A stretch of DNA of 64,000 bases from JBCCGG01 sp039029395 (GTDB lineage: Bacteria; Pseudomonadota; Alphaproteobacteria; Kiloniellales; JAKSDN01): assembly GCA_039029395.1 (NCBI GenBank), contig JBCCGG010000028.1, positions 1-64,000 on the forward strand, given 5' to 3'. The notes below the pieces were generated by a model. The model saw only the letters and a program-made list of their open reading frames with translations, made no database searches and was not told the origin of the DNA. The translations under genes and the position numbers were made by a program. Below, one piece after another: positions 50,992-60,039 of the stretch; position 1 is the first letter of the stretch; every line of letters begins with the position of its first letter.

Positions 50992-52809
50992 ATGGCACGG
51001 GGACGAGGCACAGCACGCGCGGATCTGCCGGAGCGCGCGACCAGCCGGGAGCTCAAGCAGCTTGCCGTGCTGTGGGGCTTCGTGCGCCCCTACAAGGCCC
51101 AGGTCGCCGCCGCGCTCTTCGCGCTGACCGTCGCGGCCGGCACGGTGCTGGCCATGGGCTTCGGCCTGCGCCTCTTGGTGGACGAGGGCTTCGCGGCGGG
51201 CAACGCCGATCTGCTCGACCGGGCGGTCGTGGTGCTGCTCGGCGTGGTCGCCTTCCTGGCGGTCGCCAGCTATGCCCGCTTCTACCTGGTTTCCTGGATC
51301 GGCGAGCGGGTCGTGGCCGACATCCGCAAGGCGGTTTACGACCACGTATTGCGCCTCTCGCCGGCCTACTTCGAGGTGACCCGCACGGGCGAGATCCTGT
51401 CCCGCCTGACCACCGACACGACCCTGATCCAGATGGTGGTCGGCACCTCGGCCTCGATCGCCCTGCGCAACTCCCTGCTGTTCGTCGGCGGCGTGATCCT
51501 GCTCCTGTTCACCAGCCCTAAGCTGACCAGCCTGGTGGCTCTGGTGGTGCCCTGCGTGGTGCTGCCGATCCTGATCTATGGCCGCCGGGTGCGCCGCCTG
51601 AGCCGGGCCAGCCAAGACCGCATCGCCGATTTCAGCGCGAGCGCCGATGAGTCCCTCCTGGCGATCCGCACGGTTCAGGCCTTCACCCACGAGTCCCACG
51701 ACAAGCGCCGCTTCGCAGGGCAAGTGGAAGGCGCCTTCGACACTGCGGTCGAGCGCATCCGTGCCCGGGCGGTCTTGACCGCGCTGGTCATCCTGCTCGC
51801 CTTCGGCGCGGTCAGCCTGGTGCTCTGGATCGGCGGCCACGACGTGCTCTCGGGCCGGATCTCCTCGGGCGAGCTCTCGGCCTTCGTGTTCTATTCGATC
51901 GTCGTGGCCGGCGCGGTCGGCGCGGTCAGCGAGGTGGTCGGCGACCTGCAGCGCGCGGCCGGCGCCTGCGAGCGCCTGATCGAGCTGTTGGCCGCCGAGC
52001 CGGAGATCGCCGCGCCTAGCGAGCCGGCCCCTTTGCCCGAGCCGCCGGCCGGGCGTATCACTTTCGAGAACGTGGTCTTCCACTACCCGGCGCGGCCCGA
52101 ACGCTCGGCCCTGGAGGGCTTTTCGCTCGCCGTCGAGCCGGGCGAGACGCTGGCCCTGGTCGGCCCCTCGGGCGCCGGCAAGACCACGGTCTTTCAGTTG
52201 CTGCTGCGCTTCTATGATCCGCGGAGCGGGCGCGTGGTGATGGACGGCCTGGATGTACGCCGGGCCGACCCGGCGGCGCTCCGGGCACGCATCGGCCTGG
52301 TCGCCCAGGAGCCGGTGCTGTTCGCCGCCAACGCCTGGGACAACATCCGCTACGGCCGGCCCGAAGCCACCGACGACGAGGTGCGCGCGGCCGCCGAGGC
52401 CGCCTCGGCGCTGGAGTTTCTGGAGCGCCTGCCCGAGGGGTTGGATACCTTTCTGGGCGAGCAGGGGGTGCGCCTGTCCGGCGGCCAGCGCCAGCGCCTG
52501 GCGCTTGCCCGGGCGATCTTGCGCGACCCGGCGGTTCTCTTGCTCGACGAGGCGACCAGCGCTTTGGACGCCGAGAGCGAGCGTGCCGTGCAAGAGGCGC
52601 TCGACCGCCTGATGGAGGGGCGCACCACGATCGTGATCGCCCACCGTCTGGCCACGGTCTTGAAGGCCGACCGCATCGTCGTGCTCGACCACGGGCGCAT
52701 CGTCGAAAGCGGCCGCCACGCAGAGCTGATTCGTGCCGGCGGCCTCTACGCTCGCCTAGCGGCGCTCCAGTTCGATGCGGCCCGGGAGCTGGAGGCGGTC
52801 GAGTCTTAG
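50992..52809 (+). CDS. ABC exporter, fused membrane and ATPase domains (MsbA/LptD-like half transporter)
   Basis: The 605-residue half transporter has six membrane helices (about 25-320) and a nucleotide-binding domain with Walker A GPSGAGKTT from residue 391, the LSGGQRQRLALARA signature, and Walker B LLLDEATSALD. It works as a homodimer, exporting lipids, lipid A precursors or drugs. The ATG at 50992 follows GGAAGG. Its stop overlaps the stop of the convergent LysR gene by 4 bases. The cargo cannot be told. Confidence 0.93.
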   Translation: MARGRGTARADLPERATSRELKQLAVLWGFVRPYKAQVAAALFALTVAAGTVLAMGFGLRLLVDEGFAAGNADLLDRAVVVLLGVVAFLAVASYARFYLVSWIGERVVADIRKAVYDHVLRLSPAYFEVTRTGEILSRLTTDTTLIQMVVGTSASIALRNSLLFVGGVILLLFTSPKLTSLVALVVPCVVLPILIYGRRVRRLSRASQDRIADFSASADESLLAIRTVQAFTHESHDKRRFAGQVEGAFDTAVERIRARAVLTALVILLAFGAVSLVLWIGGHDVLSGRISSGELSAFVFYSIVVAGAVGAVSEVVGDLQRAAGACERLIELLAAEPEIAAPSEPAPLPEPPAGRITFENVVFHYPARPERSALEGFSLAVEPGETLALVGPSGAGKTTVFQLLLRFYDPRSGRVVMDGLDVRRADPAALRARIGLVAQEPVLFAANAWDNIRYGRPEATDDEVRAAAEAASALEFLERLPEGLDTFLGEQGVRLSGGQRQRLALARAILRDPAVLLLDEATSALDAESERAVQEALDRLMEGRTTIVIAHRLATVLKADRIVVLDHGRIVESGRHAELIRAGGLYARLAALQFDAARELEAVES

Positions 52810-53702
52810 AAGGCGGACCTGCAGGTCTCGACGAAATTGTCGAGCAGGGGCGAGCTTTCTTTGCCCTCGTGATGAATCAGCACCACCGCAAGCGGCGCCA
52901 CCTTGCCGGCGATCGGGACGTGGGCAACCCGGCCGCCGTCGTAGGTCTCGGCGGTGCGCGGGCACATCACGCTGAGCGAAAAACCGAGGCCGCCGGCGAC
53001 CGCGCCGCGCACCGATTCCATGGAGCGGCCATTGAAGGCGACCGGCGGGTCGATGCCGTGGGCCACTAGAACGCCGGCAAAATAGTCGCGGCTCGCCGGC
53101 TGGTCGAACATGACGAAGGGCGCCTCGGCCAGCTCGCTGAGCGCGATCGAAGACCGGCCGGCCAGCGGATGGTCGGCGCCGAGCAGAATGAACGGCTTGA
53201 GCCGGGCGACCACCTGGCGCGCCAGGCGCCGGCCTTTCAGGCCCATGTCGTAGGTCAGGGCCAGGTCCAGCTCGGCCCGCTCAAGGCCGGCCAGGATCTC
53301 GTCCTGCAGCAGCTCGCCGGCAAGGACCTCGACGCCGGGAAAGGCCGTTCGGTGGGCCGCGATGATCCGGGTCAGGCAAAAGGGCGCGATGGTATGGAAG
53401 CAGCCGAAGCGCAGGGTGCCGGCCAGGTTGGCGGCGATCGCCCGGGCGTCGCGCTCGGCGTGCTCGGCCTGCTGGATCAGCGCCCGGGCCGAGCGGGCGA
53501 AGGCCCGGCCCTGGGGCGTCAAGTCGGCGCCACGGGCGTGGTGCCGGACGAACAGGCTGAGGCCGCACAGCGCCTCCAGCTTGTCGAGCGCCTGGGCCAC
53601 CGCCGGCTGGGAGATGTTGAGCGTCCGGGCGGCCTGGGCGATGCCCCCGTGATCGGCCACGGCGAGGAAGTAGGCGCATTGCTTGAGGGTGAGTCGAACC
53701 AT
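52806..53702 (-). CDS. LysR-family transcriptional regulator
   Basis: The 298-residue protein has a LysR helix-turn-helix (LKQCAYFLAVADHGGIAQAARTLNISQPAVAQALDKLE) and a C-terminal effector domain. I chose the ATG at 53702, which follows AAAGGAAAA, over much longer upstream open frame. It is divergent from the phytanoyl-CoA dioxygenase-family gene at 53800 with a 97-base AT-rich region between, and is its likely regulator. Confidence 0.92.
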   Translation of the reverse strand: MVRLTLKQCAYFLAVADHGGIAQAARTLNISQPAVAQALDKLEALCGLSLFVRHHARGADLTPQGRAFARSARALIQQAEHAERDARAIAANLAGTLRFGCFHTIAPFCLTRIIAAHRTAFPGVEVLAGELLQDEILAGLERAELDLALTYDMGLKGRRLARQVVARLKPFILLGADHPLAGRSSIALSELAEAPFVMFDQPASRDYFAGVLVAHGIDPPVAFNGRSMESVRGAVAGGLGFSLSVMCPRTAETYDGGRVAHVPIAGKVAPLAVVLIHHEGKESSPLLDNFVETCRSAF

Positions 53703-53799
53703 ATTTTTCCTTTCTATATTACAAGATAAAACAATTTTTCTACAGTTTCCAGAAGCGCTATATCTGTCTCGCCGCACGCAAGACGAGGAGACACACGCC

Positions 53800-54690
53800 A
53801 TGGCCCAGCTAAGCGAAGCCCAGAAAGCCCAGTTCTGGCAGGACGGATACCTGGTGGTCGAGAATGCCGTGGAGCCCGACCTCTTGAGCGCCCTGCAAGG
53901 CGATTTCGCCAATTGGGTCGAGGAGAGCCGTGGCCATGGGGAGGCCTACGGCGACACCCTGGACGGGCGGCCGCGCTTCGACCTAGAGCCGGGCCACAGC
54001 GCCGACAAGCCGGGTCTGCGCCGGGTCAACGCGCCGGTCGAGGTCTCCAAGGCCTACTACCAGGCCATGGCGGCGAGCGCGATGACCAACAGCGTGGCCG
54101 ATCTGATCGGGCCAAACGTCAAGTTCCATCACTCCAAGATCAACTCCAAGCTGCCCGGCGGCCAGACCGCCGTGAAGTGGCACCAGGACTTCCCCTTCAC
54201 GCCCCACTCGAACGACGATCTGGTGACCGCGCTGCTCATGGTCGACGAAGTGACCGGGGAAAACGGCCCGCTCGAGGTGGTGCCCGGCTCCCACAAAGGC
54301 GAGATCCACGGGCTTTGGCACGGCGGGGTCTTCACCGGCGCGGTCGTCGACGAGGTCGCCCAGGATTGCCAAGCCAAGGCGGTGACTGTGGCCGGACCGG
54401 CCGGCGCGGTCTGCCTGATGCACACCCGTCTGCTGCACGGCTCTGCGCCCAATCTATCGAGCGCGCCGCGGACCCTGTTTATCTGCGTCTACTCGGCCGA
54501 GGACGCGGCGCCCTGCTCGCCCAACCCCATGCCGACCGAGTGTCAGGGCCTGGTGGTGCGCGGCGAGAAGACCAACCGGATCCGCGCGGTGCCCTACGAG
54601 CTCGAGCTGCCCCAGCTGCCGACCACCGCGTCGTTCTTCGACCAGCAGGCCAAGCACGGGCAGAAGCAAAAGGAAGACGCGGTGGCGTGA
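53800..54690 (+). CDS. phytanoyl-CoA dioxygenase-family Fe(II)/2-oxoglutarate oxygenase
   Basis: The 296-residue protein has the PhyH fold. The iron ligands are His128 and Asp130 (KWHQDFPF) and His213 (LHGSAPN); the 2-oxoglutarate-binding Arg follows in PRTLF. Members hydroxylate diverse small molecules. The ectoine hydroxylase signature is not seen despite similar length, so EctD is unlikely. GAGGAG lies upstream of the ATG at 53800. Divergent from a LysR gene. The substrate is unknown. Confidence 0.92.
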   Translation: MAQLSEAQKAQFWQDGYLVVENAVEPDLLSALQGDFANWVEESRGHGEAYGDTLDGRPRFDLEPGHSADKPGLRRVNAPVEVSKAYYQAMAASAMTNSVADLIGPNVKFHHSKINSKLPGGQTAVKWHQDFPFTPHSNDDLVTALLMVDEVTGENGPLEVVPGSHKGEIHGLWHGGVFTGAVVDEVAQDCQAKAVTVAGPAGAVCLMHTRLLHGSAPNLSSAPRTLFICVYSAEDAAPCSPNPMPTECQGLVVRGEKTNRIRAVPYELELPQLPTTASFFDQQAKHGQKQKEDAVA

Positions 54691-54699
54691 GGGCGCGGT

Positions 54700-54954
54700 T
54701 TAGACCTCTACCTCTAGTCGCTCTTCCAGCAACTTGAAGCTGTGCGTGGTGTTGTCGTGGATGGAGCCTGAAATGACGATGCGGTTCGGGCCCAGCCGCT
54801 CGACCGTCAAACCCACGCGATACTGGGCGCCGCCGGAACCGAACAGATCCGTCTCGATTTTGGTGTTTTCGGCCTTCGACTCTTGCCGAGCAGCCTTTCG
54901 GGCCAGCTTCTGCATTTCTTCGGTCAGGAGCTGATAGGCCTCAACCCTGTCCAT
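54700..54954 (-). CDS. small hypothetical protein (84 aa)
   Basis: The 84-residue product has a charged helical N-terminal half (EEMQKLARKAARQESKAE) and a beta-rich C-terminal half (VGLTVERLGPNRIVISGSI). It has no signal peptide or membrane segment, and I know no family. It sits between the PhyH gene (convergent, 9-base gap) and the broken cyclase gene, in the same direction as the latter. Base composition is moderately lower in GC than its neighbours. Confidence 0.6.
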   Translation of the reverse strand: MDRVEAYQLLTEEMQKLARKAARQESKAENTKIETDLFGSGGAQYRVGLTVERLGPNRIVISGSIHDNTTHSFKLLEERLEVEV

Positions 54955-54988
54955 TGCACTCTACCCGTTGGACCATAGATTTTACCGC

Positions 54989-56729
54989 TCACTCGGGCAG
55001 CCCCGCATTGAGAAGCGCGTCGCGAAAATGTTTGCGGTCGCTCTCCCGTCGGAAGCTTTGCCAGAACCCCAAGTTCGACAGACGGAGATTCGGCCGCATC
55101 TCCAGGACCGTCGCGATGCCCGCTCTGGCTTGCGCCAGATCCTCCAACCGCGCGTAAGCTATCGCCTGAAAGAGCGCCTTCAAAAAGCGCAGGCCGGAAA
55201 TCTGGCCTAGTTGGGCAAGCGCGCCCCGGTAGTCCTCCGAGCCGAATGAGGCCATCGACTTCCAGTGATGCATGATATCGACCGTATGGGGCGTTTCGTC
55301 ATGCAATTCGAGCACCTTGTCGATCCACAGGTGGGCCTCGTCGAACTCGCCCACGAAAAGATGATAGACGCCGCGATTGGCAATGATGTCGCCGTCGTTG
55401 GGGTTCAGACGCAAAGCGCGCTGGACGCTTTGCCAGGACTCGGCGCGCATGTCTTTTGCCCAATAGGTGCGGCTCAGCAAGCGATGGGTTTGAGCATCCT
55501 CCGGCGCGACCTCCAAGAGCTTGAGCGCGTGCTCGTGGGCCTGGTCGATGGCAGCCCCAGAGAAGTCGCCCAGATAGAGCGCCTCGACCAGGTGGCAAAA
55601 CCCCAGGCCCAGGTGGCAGGTGTAGACATCGGGATCGAGCTCGAGCGCCGTCAAGAAGCGCTCTCGTGCGATGGCGACCTCGTCGGGCTCCAGGCGATGC
55701 AGCATACCGATCGCCGAATAGGCATAGTCGTAGGCGGTGTAGTCCTTCTCCTGCTTCTGGCCGATGTGCTTGGCAATGTCCTGCCAGACGCGCTCTCCGA
55801 GAATTGAGGAGACCCGTTGGGCGATCTCGTCCTGCACCGCGAATTCGTCGTCGAGGGCGCGGTCGAAGCGGTCGGCCCAAACGTGGTTGCCGCTTTCGGT
55901 CTCGATCAGCTGGGCTGTGATCCTGACGCTTTGGCCGCCCGTGCGCACGCTGCCCTCCAGGATGTAGCCGGCGTCCAGGTTCTTGCCGACCTGGCGAACG
56001 TCCGGCGAGCTGCCCTTGTGGGCGAAGGTCGAGTTGCGCGCCTTGACGTCGTACCAGCGGACCCGGGAGAGCGCTGTGATGATGTCCTCGGTCAGTCCGT
56101 CGACAAAGGCCTCCTGATTGGACTGCCCCGACATGTTGTCGAAGGGCAGCACGGCGATCGAGGGCCTGCCCGATGTCGCCGGCTGGACGTTTTGGGACCC
56201 GCTGCTGCCTTTGGCTGTCTTCGGCCAGCCGAAGACATGAACCGGCCGCTCGATGTTCTTGACCGACTGCTCGCCCAAATCGGCGAAATCCAGGGCCACC
56301 TTGCCCTTTGGCGTGCTCGTAAACCGTGCCGGAAATGCAGATGCCGCCAGGCACGGCGAGCGCTTCCAGTCGGGCGGCCAGATTGACGCCGTCGCCGTAG
56401 AGGTCGGCGCCCTCGACCATGACGTCGCCCAGGTTCACGCCGATCCTGAGTTTGATCCGCTGATCGTCCGGCAGATCAGGCTCACGGCCGGCCATCTCCC
56501 CCTGAAGGTCGAGCGCGCAGGTGACCGCCTCGACCACGCTGGGAAACTCGGCCAGAAGCCCGTCGCCCAAGAGCTTGACGATGCGGCCCTTGCGCGCGGT
56601 GATGTTTGGCTGCACCAGCTCCTTCAGGAGCGCCTTCAAGCGCGCGAGTGTGCCGGCCTCGTCGGCGCCCATGAGGCGCGAGTAGCCCACCACGTCAGCT
56701 GCAAGTATGGCTGCCAGTCGCCGTTCCAA
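54989..56729 (-). pseudogene. class III cyclase with TPR domain, copy 2, broken by a single-base frameshift
   Basis: The first 140 codons (start 56729) encode a class III cyclase domain with both metal Asp residues (AADVVGYSRL and LLGDGLLAEF). After GTVYEHAK the frame fails; reading resumes one base over with VALDFADLGEQSVKN, a beta-rich domain (SIAVLPFDNMSGQSNQEAFVDGLTEDI), and TPRs to 54989. Removing one C from the CCC at 56304-56306 restores one frame of 579 residues, the size and order of the intact copy at 25942. So this is either a recent frameshift or a sequencing error. Motifs on both sides are otherwise intact, which favours recent or technical origin. Confidence 0.9.
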
Positions 56730-56776
56730 GCCCGACCTCCTTCGCCGGGCAGCCTATAGGAAAGCTTGGCCAGGAT

Positions 56777-57688
56777 CTATCGGCGGACCGCGATGACACC
56801 GGCGATGACGATCAGCGCCATGCCGCCGATGCTTGTCGCGTCCGGCACCTCGTTGAAGAATATGAAGCCGCAAACCACGGCGAAGCCGACATAGGCGAAG
56901 TCGAAGGTCGCGACGACCGATGACCGGCCGATCTGATAGGCGATCGAGGTCCCGACGCTCGCCACAAGAATGGCGACCGCGAGCAGAACGATGGCCGCAA
57001 GCTCGTTGGCTCCCAAGGGCGCCCAAGCCGCCGAGAGGAACGACGAGGGGAGATCGCCGGCCCTCACGGCGGCGATCAAGCCCGTGGCGATCAAGCCGAC
57101 AACGACGAACGTGACGTTGAGCGCACCTGCAAGGATCAGCGGGTGTTCGTTCCGGCATTTGGTGCGCGTTAGGATCATCGCCATCGCATAGAGCATGGCC
57201 GAAAGCAGGGGCAAAAGGGCGTAGTGGTTGAAGTCGCTCGCCGTCGGCTTGAGAATCAGAATGACGCCGCAGAAGCCGAGCCCGACGGCGAACCACCCGA
57301 GCGTCGACACCTTCTCTCCGACCAGCAGCGCGGAGAACAGCGTGATGAAGATCGGCAAGGTGTAGTAGGCGGCCGCGGCGATCGAGAGCTGCAGGTGGGG
57401 CAGCGAGGCGTAGTAGGCGACCCACATGAGCGCGAGCATCGCGCTGCGGGCTGAGGTCCAGCCGACCGCCTTCGGCAGCAGCCCAACCGACCTGAAGCGC
57501 AAGCGCAGGATCGCGAACAGGACTGGAAGCGCAAGCGACGAACGCAGCACGAAGATCTGCCACAGCACCAGATCCGCGCTGAGCGTCTTGATGAGCGCGT
57601 CTCCAAGCGCCAGTGTCAGCACCGTCAGGAGGATGACGCTAACGGCGAGCTTCAGGTTGTCACGCGGGAGCTGCCCGGAAATCGACAT
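56777..57688 (-). CDS. EamA/DMT-superfamily transporter
   Basis: The 303-residue protein has about ten helices in two EamA halves. The third such transporter in the window, it is divergent from a LysR gene at 57787. Conserved charged residues inside the helices are few, as usual for the family. Paired LysR-EamA loci often handle export of amino acids or related metabolites; the cargo is not known. Confidence 0.92.
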   Translation of the reverse strand: MSISGQLPRDNLKLAVSVILLTVLTLALGDALIKTLSADLVLWQIFVLRSSLALPVLFAILRLRFRSVGLLPKAVGWTSARSAMLALMWVAYYASLPHLQLSIAAAAYYTLPIFITLFSALLVGEKVSTLGWFAVGLGFCGVILILKPTASDFNHYALLPLLSAMLYAMAMILTRTKCRNEHPLILAGALNVTFVVVGLIATGLIAAVRAGDLPSSFLSAAWAPLGANELAAIVLLAVAILVASVGTSIAYQIGRSSVVATFDFAYVGFAVVCGFIFFNEVPDATSIGGMALIVIAGVIAVRR

Positions 57689-57691
57689 CTT

Positions 57692-57735
57692 TCACCGATT
57701 CGATTTTGTTTGACTGAGAGTTAGGATATCGGTGA
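57692..57735. promoter_or_regulatory. candidate operator between EamA and LysR genes
   Basis: TCACCGAT (57692-57699) and ATCGGTGA (57728-57735) are perfect inverted repeats 28 bases apart in the 98-base divergent region. The location fits LysR control of both genes. Confidence 0.45.
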
Positions 57736-57786
57736 GAAATGCCCCGAGAAAATTGATTTATCGGCCAGTATCGTTTACTTGAAGTT

Positions 57787-58716
57787 ATGAAAAACCTGAG
57801 AGGCCAGCTGCCGCCCCTGTCGAGCCTCCTGCCGTTCGAGGCGACGGCGCGCCTCGGCAGCATCACAAAGGCCAGCGCCGAGCTCGGCCTCACCCAGGCA
57901 GCCATCAGCAAGCAGATCCGCGCCCTGGAAGAAAACCTCGGTGCGCAACTCTTCGAGCGGCGCAATCGGGCGGTCCATCTGACCGGTGACGGTCGCGCGC
58001 TCGGGCGCCAGGTGTCCGACGCCTTTGAGTCGATCGCGGCGCTGTCCCAGGACCTGCGCCAGAAGAACGGCACGGGCGAGGTGGTGCTGCGCTCACAGCT
58101 CTGCGAGGGTCTCTATTGGCTCATGCCGAGATTGTCCGGCTTCTATCAGAGCTTCCCCAACATACCCGTGCGGGTGTCGGTCTCGACGGCGCCGCTCACC
58201 GAAGCCGAGGAACGCTACGACTTGGCCCTGCAGACCACCAGCCGAGACAGCGGCACGGCCAAACTGGCCTTTACCGTCTCGGACGAGGTCTTTCCGGTCT
58301 GCAGCCCGAGCTATCTCGCGGGTGCCGCGCCGCCGCTCCGGCTAGATCGCTTGCCGCATTGCCGCTTGCTGCACCACAGTGTGCATCCCCAGGACTGGAT
58401 CAGCTGGGACAGTTGGCTGGCGCATCTGAACGCCGACCTTCGGGTCGACCATGACGGTATCTCCTACGACAGCTATCCGATGATGATCCAGGCGGTGCTT
58501 GAGGGACACGGCATAGCGCTCGGCTGGCGCAGAACGGTCGAGCAGTACCTGAAGGCCGGCGTCGTGGTTCGGCCCTTCCAGGAGAGCCTCTGTCTTCCGG
58601 ACGGGCTTTCCATCTATCTGCCGAGCGGCCGACCGCCGCGCAGTGGCACAACTGCGTTGCTGAACTGGCTGAAGCGCGAGCTGTCCCAGCGCGAGGGTGC
58701 GGACGACACGAGGTGA
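57787..58716 (+). CDS. LysR-family transcriptional regulator, GcvA-like
   Basis: The 309-residue protein has an N-terminal helix-turn-helix (LPFEATARLGSITKASAELGLTQAAISKQIRALEE) and an effector domain of GcvA type (QLCEGLYWLMPRL). It is divergent from the EamA gene and likely regulates it. It converges on the motor-like gene, 13 bases from stop to stop. Confidence 0.92.
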   Translation: MKNLRGQLPPLSSLLPFEATARLGSITKASAELGLTQAAISKQIRALEENLGAQLFERRNRAVHLTGDGRALGRQVSDAFESIAALSQDLRQKNGTGEVVLRSQLCEGLYWLMPRLSGFYQSFPNIPVRVSVSTAPLTEAEERYDLALQTTSRDSGTAKLAFTVSDEVFPVCSPSYLAGAAPPLRLDRLPHCRLLHHSVHPQDWISWDSWLAHLNADLRVDHDGISYDSYPMMIQAVLEGHGIALGWRRTVEQYLKAGVVVRPFQESLCLPDGLSIYLPSGRPPRSGTTALLNWLKRELSQREGADDTR

Positions 58717-58729
58717 CGCTCGGCCGGCC

Positions 58730-60028
58730 CTACCTCTGGGTCAGCTTCAGCTCGATTCTCCGGTTTCGTCTGAGCGCGATCTCGTCGTCGCCCGGGTCGA
58801 TCGGCTGGAACTCGCCGAAGCCGGTGGCGGCCAGGCGCTTGGGGTCGATGCCTTGCTCGACCAGGTGCTTGACCACGGAGATCGCGCGCTGGGTGGAGAG
58901 CTCCCAGTTGGAGGCGAACTCGGCGGTGAAGATCGGCACCCGGTCGGTGTGACCGTCGACCCGGAGGATCCAGTCGATGTCGTCCGGGAAGCGCGCGGTG
59001 ATCTCCTTCAAGGTGTCGGCCAGCTGGCTCATCTGGGCCTGGCCCTCGGGGCCGAGCTCGGCCGAGCCGGTATCGAACAGCACCTCGGACTGGAACACGA
59101 AGCGATCGCCGACCACCTGGATGCCCGGCTGGTCGCCCAAGACTTCGCGCAGGCGGCCGAAGAACTCCGAGCGATAGCGCGCCAGCTCCTGAACCTTGGT
59201 GGCGAGCGCCAGGTTGAGGCGCTTGCCCAGATCGGCGATCTGCACCTCTTGCTCCTGATTCTGCTTTTCGGATTCGGCGAGCAGATTGTCGAGCTCGGCG
59301 AGCTGCTGGCGCAGCGCCAGGATCTGACGGTTCAGCAGGTCGATCTTGCGGGTCGCCTCGGCGTTCAGCTCAAGCTGCTCGCTGTTGATTCCCTCGGCCT
59401 GGAGCAGGCGCGCGGCCAGGCCCCTGCGCTGGGCCTCGGCCTTGGCGAGCGCCGCTTCCCGCTCTTCCAGGGTCAGATCGCGCGCCGCCAGCAGGGCGTC
59501 CATCTCGGCCAGTTTGGCGTCCATCTCGTCGCGCAGGCTCTTGAGGATCGCCAGCTCGGTGAGCTGGGCCTCGATGGTCTCCTTGTCCACCTCGATGGTC
59601 TTGTAGGCAGCCTCCAGCTCGGCCGCGCTGTCGGTCAGGCCCGCGCTCGCCTCGTTGGCCTCGCGCTCGGCTTCGCTCAGCACCCGCTGGATCGAATCCC
59701 GCTCCTCGATCAAGGCGGCAAGCTGAGCGGAAAGGGATTCCCGCGCCGAGAGCGAACTCTGTAGCTCGGTGGAGAGCTGGGTCACGCTGAGCCGCAGCTC
59801 CACATTGGCGTCGCGCTCCAAAGCAAGCAAGTCGCCGAGCTCGGCGATCTGCTGCTCCAGACGCAAGAGCGCCTGGTCCTTGCCGGTCAAGGCCGTGCTC
59901 AGGAAATACTGGGCGACCATGAAGACCATGAGCACGAAGATGACGACGAGCAGCAAGGTCGCCAGCCCGTCGACGAACCCGGGCCAGATGTTGATGGCGC
60001 GTCGGCCGCTGCGTCCCAGCGCGTACAT
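58730..60028 (-). CDS. MotB-like protein: membrane anchor, long coiled coil, OmpA peptidoglycan-binding domain
   Basis: The 432-residue protein has one membrane helix near residues 17-42, with an Asp (GFVDGLATLLLV) at the position of the MotB/TolR proton-binding aspartate. A long coiled coil follows (about 50-285, many heptads of Leu, Ala, Glu), then a C-terminal OmpA domain (about 310-432; LRVDGHTDRVPI, STQRAISVVKHLVEQG). It begins 12 bases after the MotA-like gene. No flagellar genes lie in the window. The long coiled coil is far from ordinary MotB and would reach deep into the periplasm. It is likely a proton-driven cell-envelope motor or tension device. Confidence 0.88.
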   Translation of the reverse strand: MYALGRSGRRAINIWPGFVDGLATLLLVVIFVLMVFMVAQYFLSTALTGKDQALLRLEQQIAELGDLLALERDANVELRLSVTQLSTELQSSLSARESLSAQLAALIEERDSIQRVLSEAEREANEASAGLTDSAAELEAAYKTIEVDKETIEAQLTELAILKSLRDEMDAKLAEMDALLAARDLTLEEREAALAKAEAQRRGLAARLLQAEGINSEQLELNAEATRKIDLLNRQILALRQQLAELDNLLAESEKQNQEQEVQIADLGKRLNLALATKVQELARYRSEFFGRLREVLGDQPGIQVVGDRFVFQSEVLFDTGSAELGPEGQAQMSQLADTLKEITARFPDDIDWILRVDGHTDRVPIFTAEFASNWELSTQRAISVVKHLVEQGIDPKRLAATGFGEFQPIDPGDDEIALRRNRRIELKLTQR

Positions 60029-60039
60029 GGGGCCTCAGT

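Noticed and set aside
53800..54690. Ectoine hydroxylase EctD
   Set aside because: Length is similar, but the EctD-specific motif is absent and there are no ectoine genes nearby.
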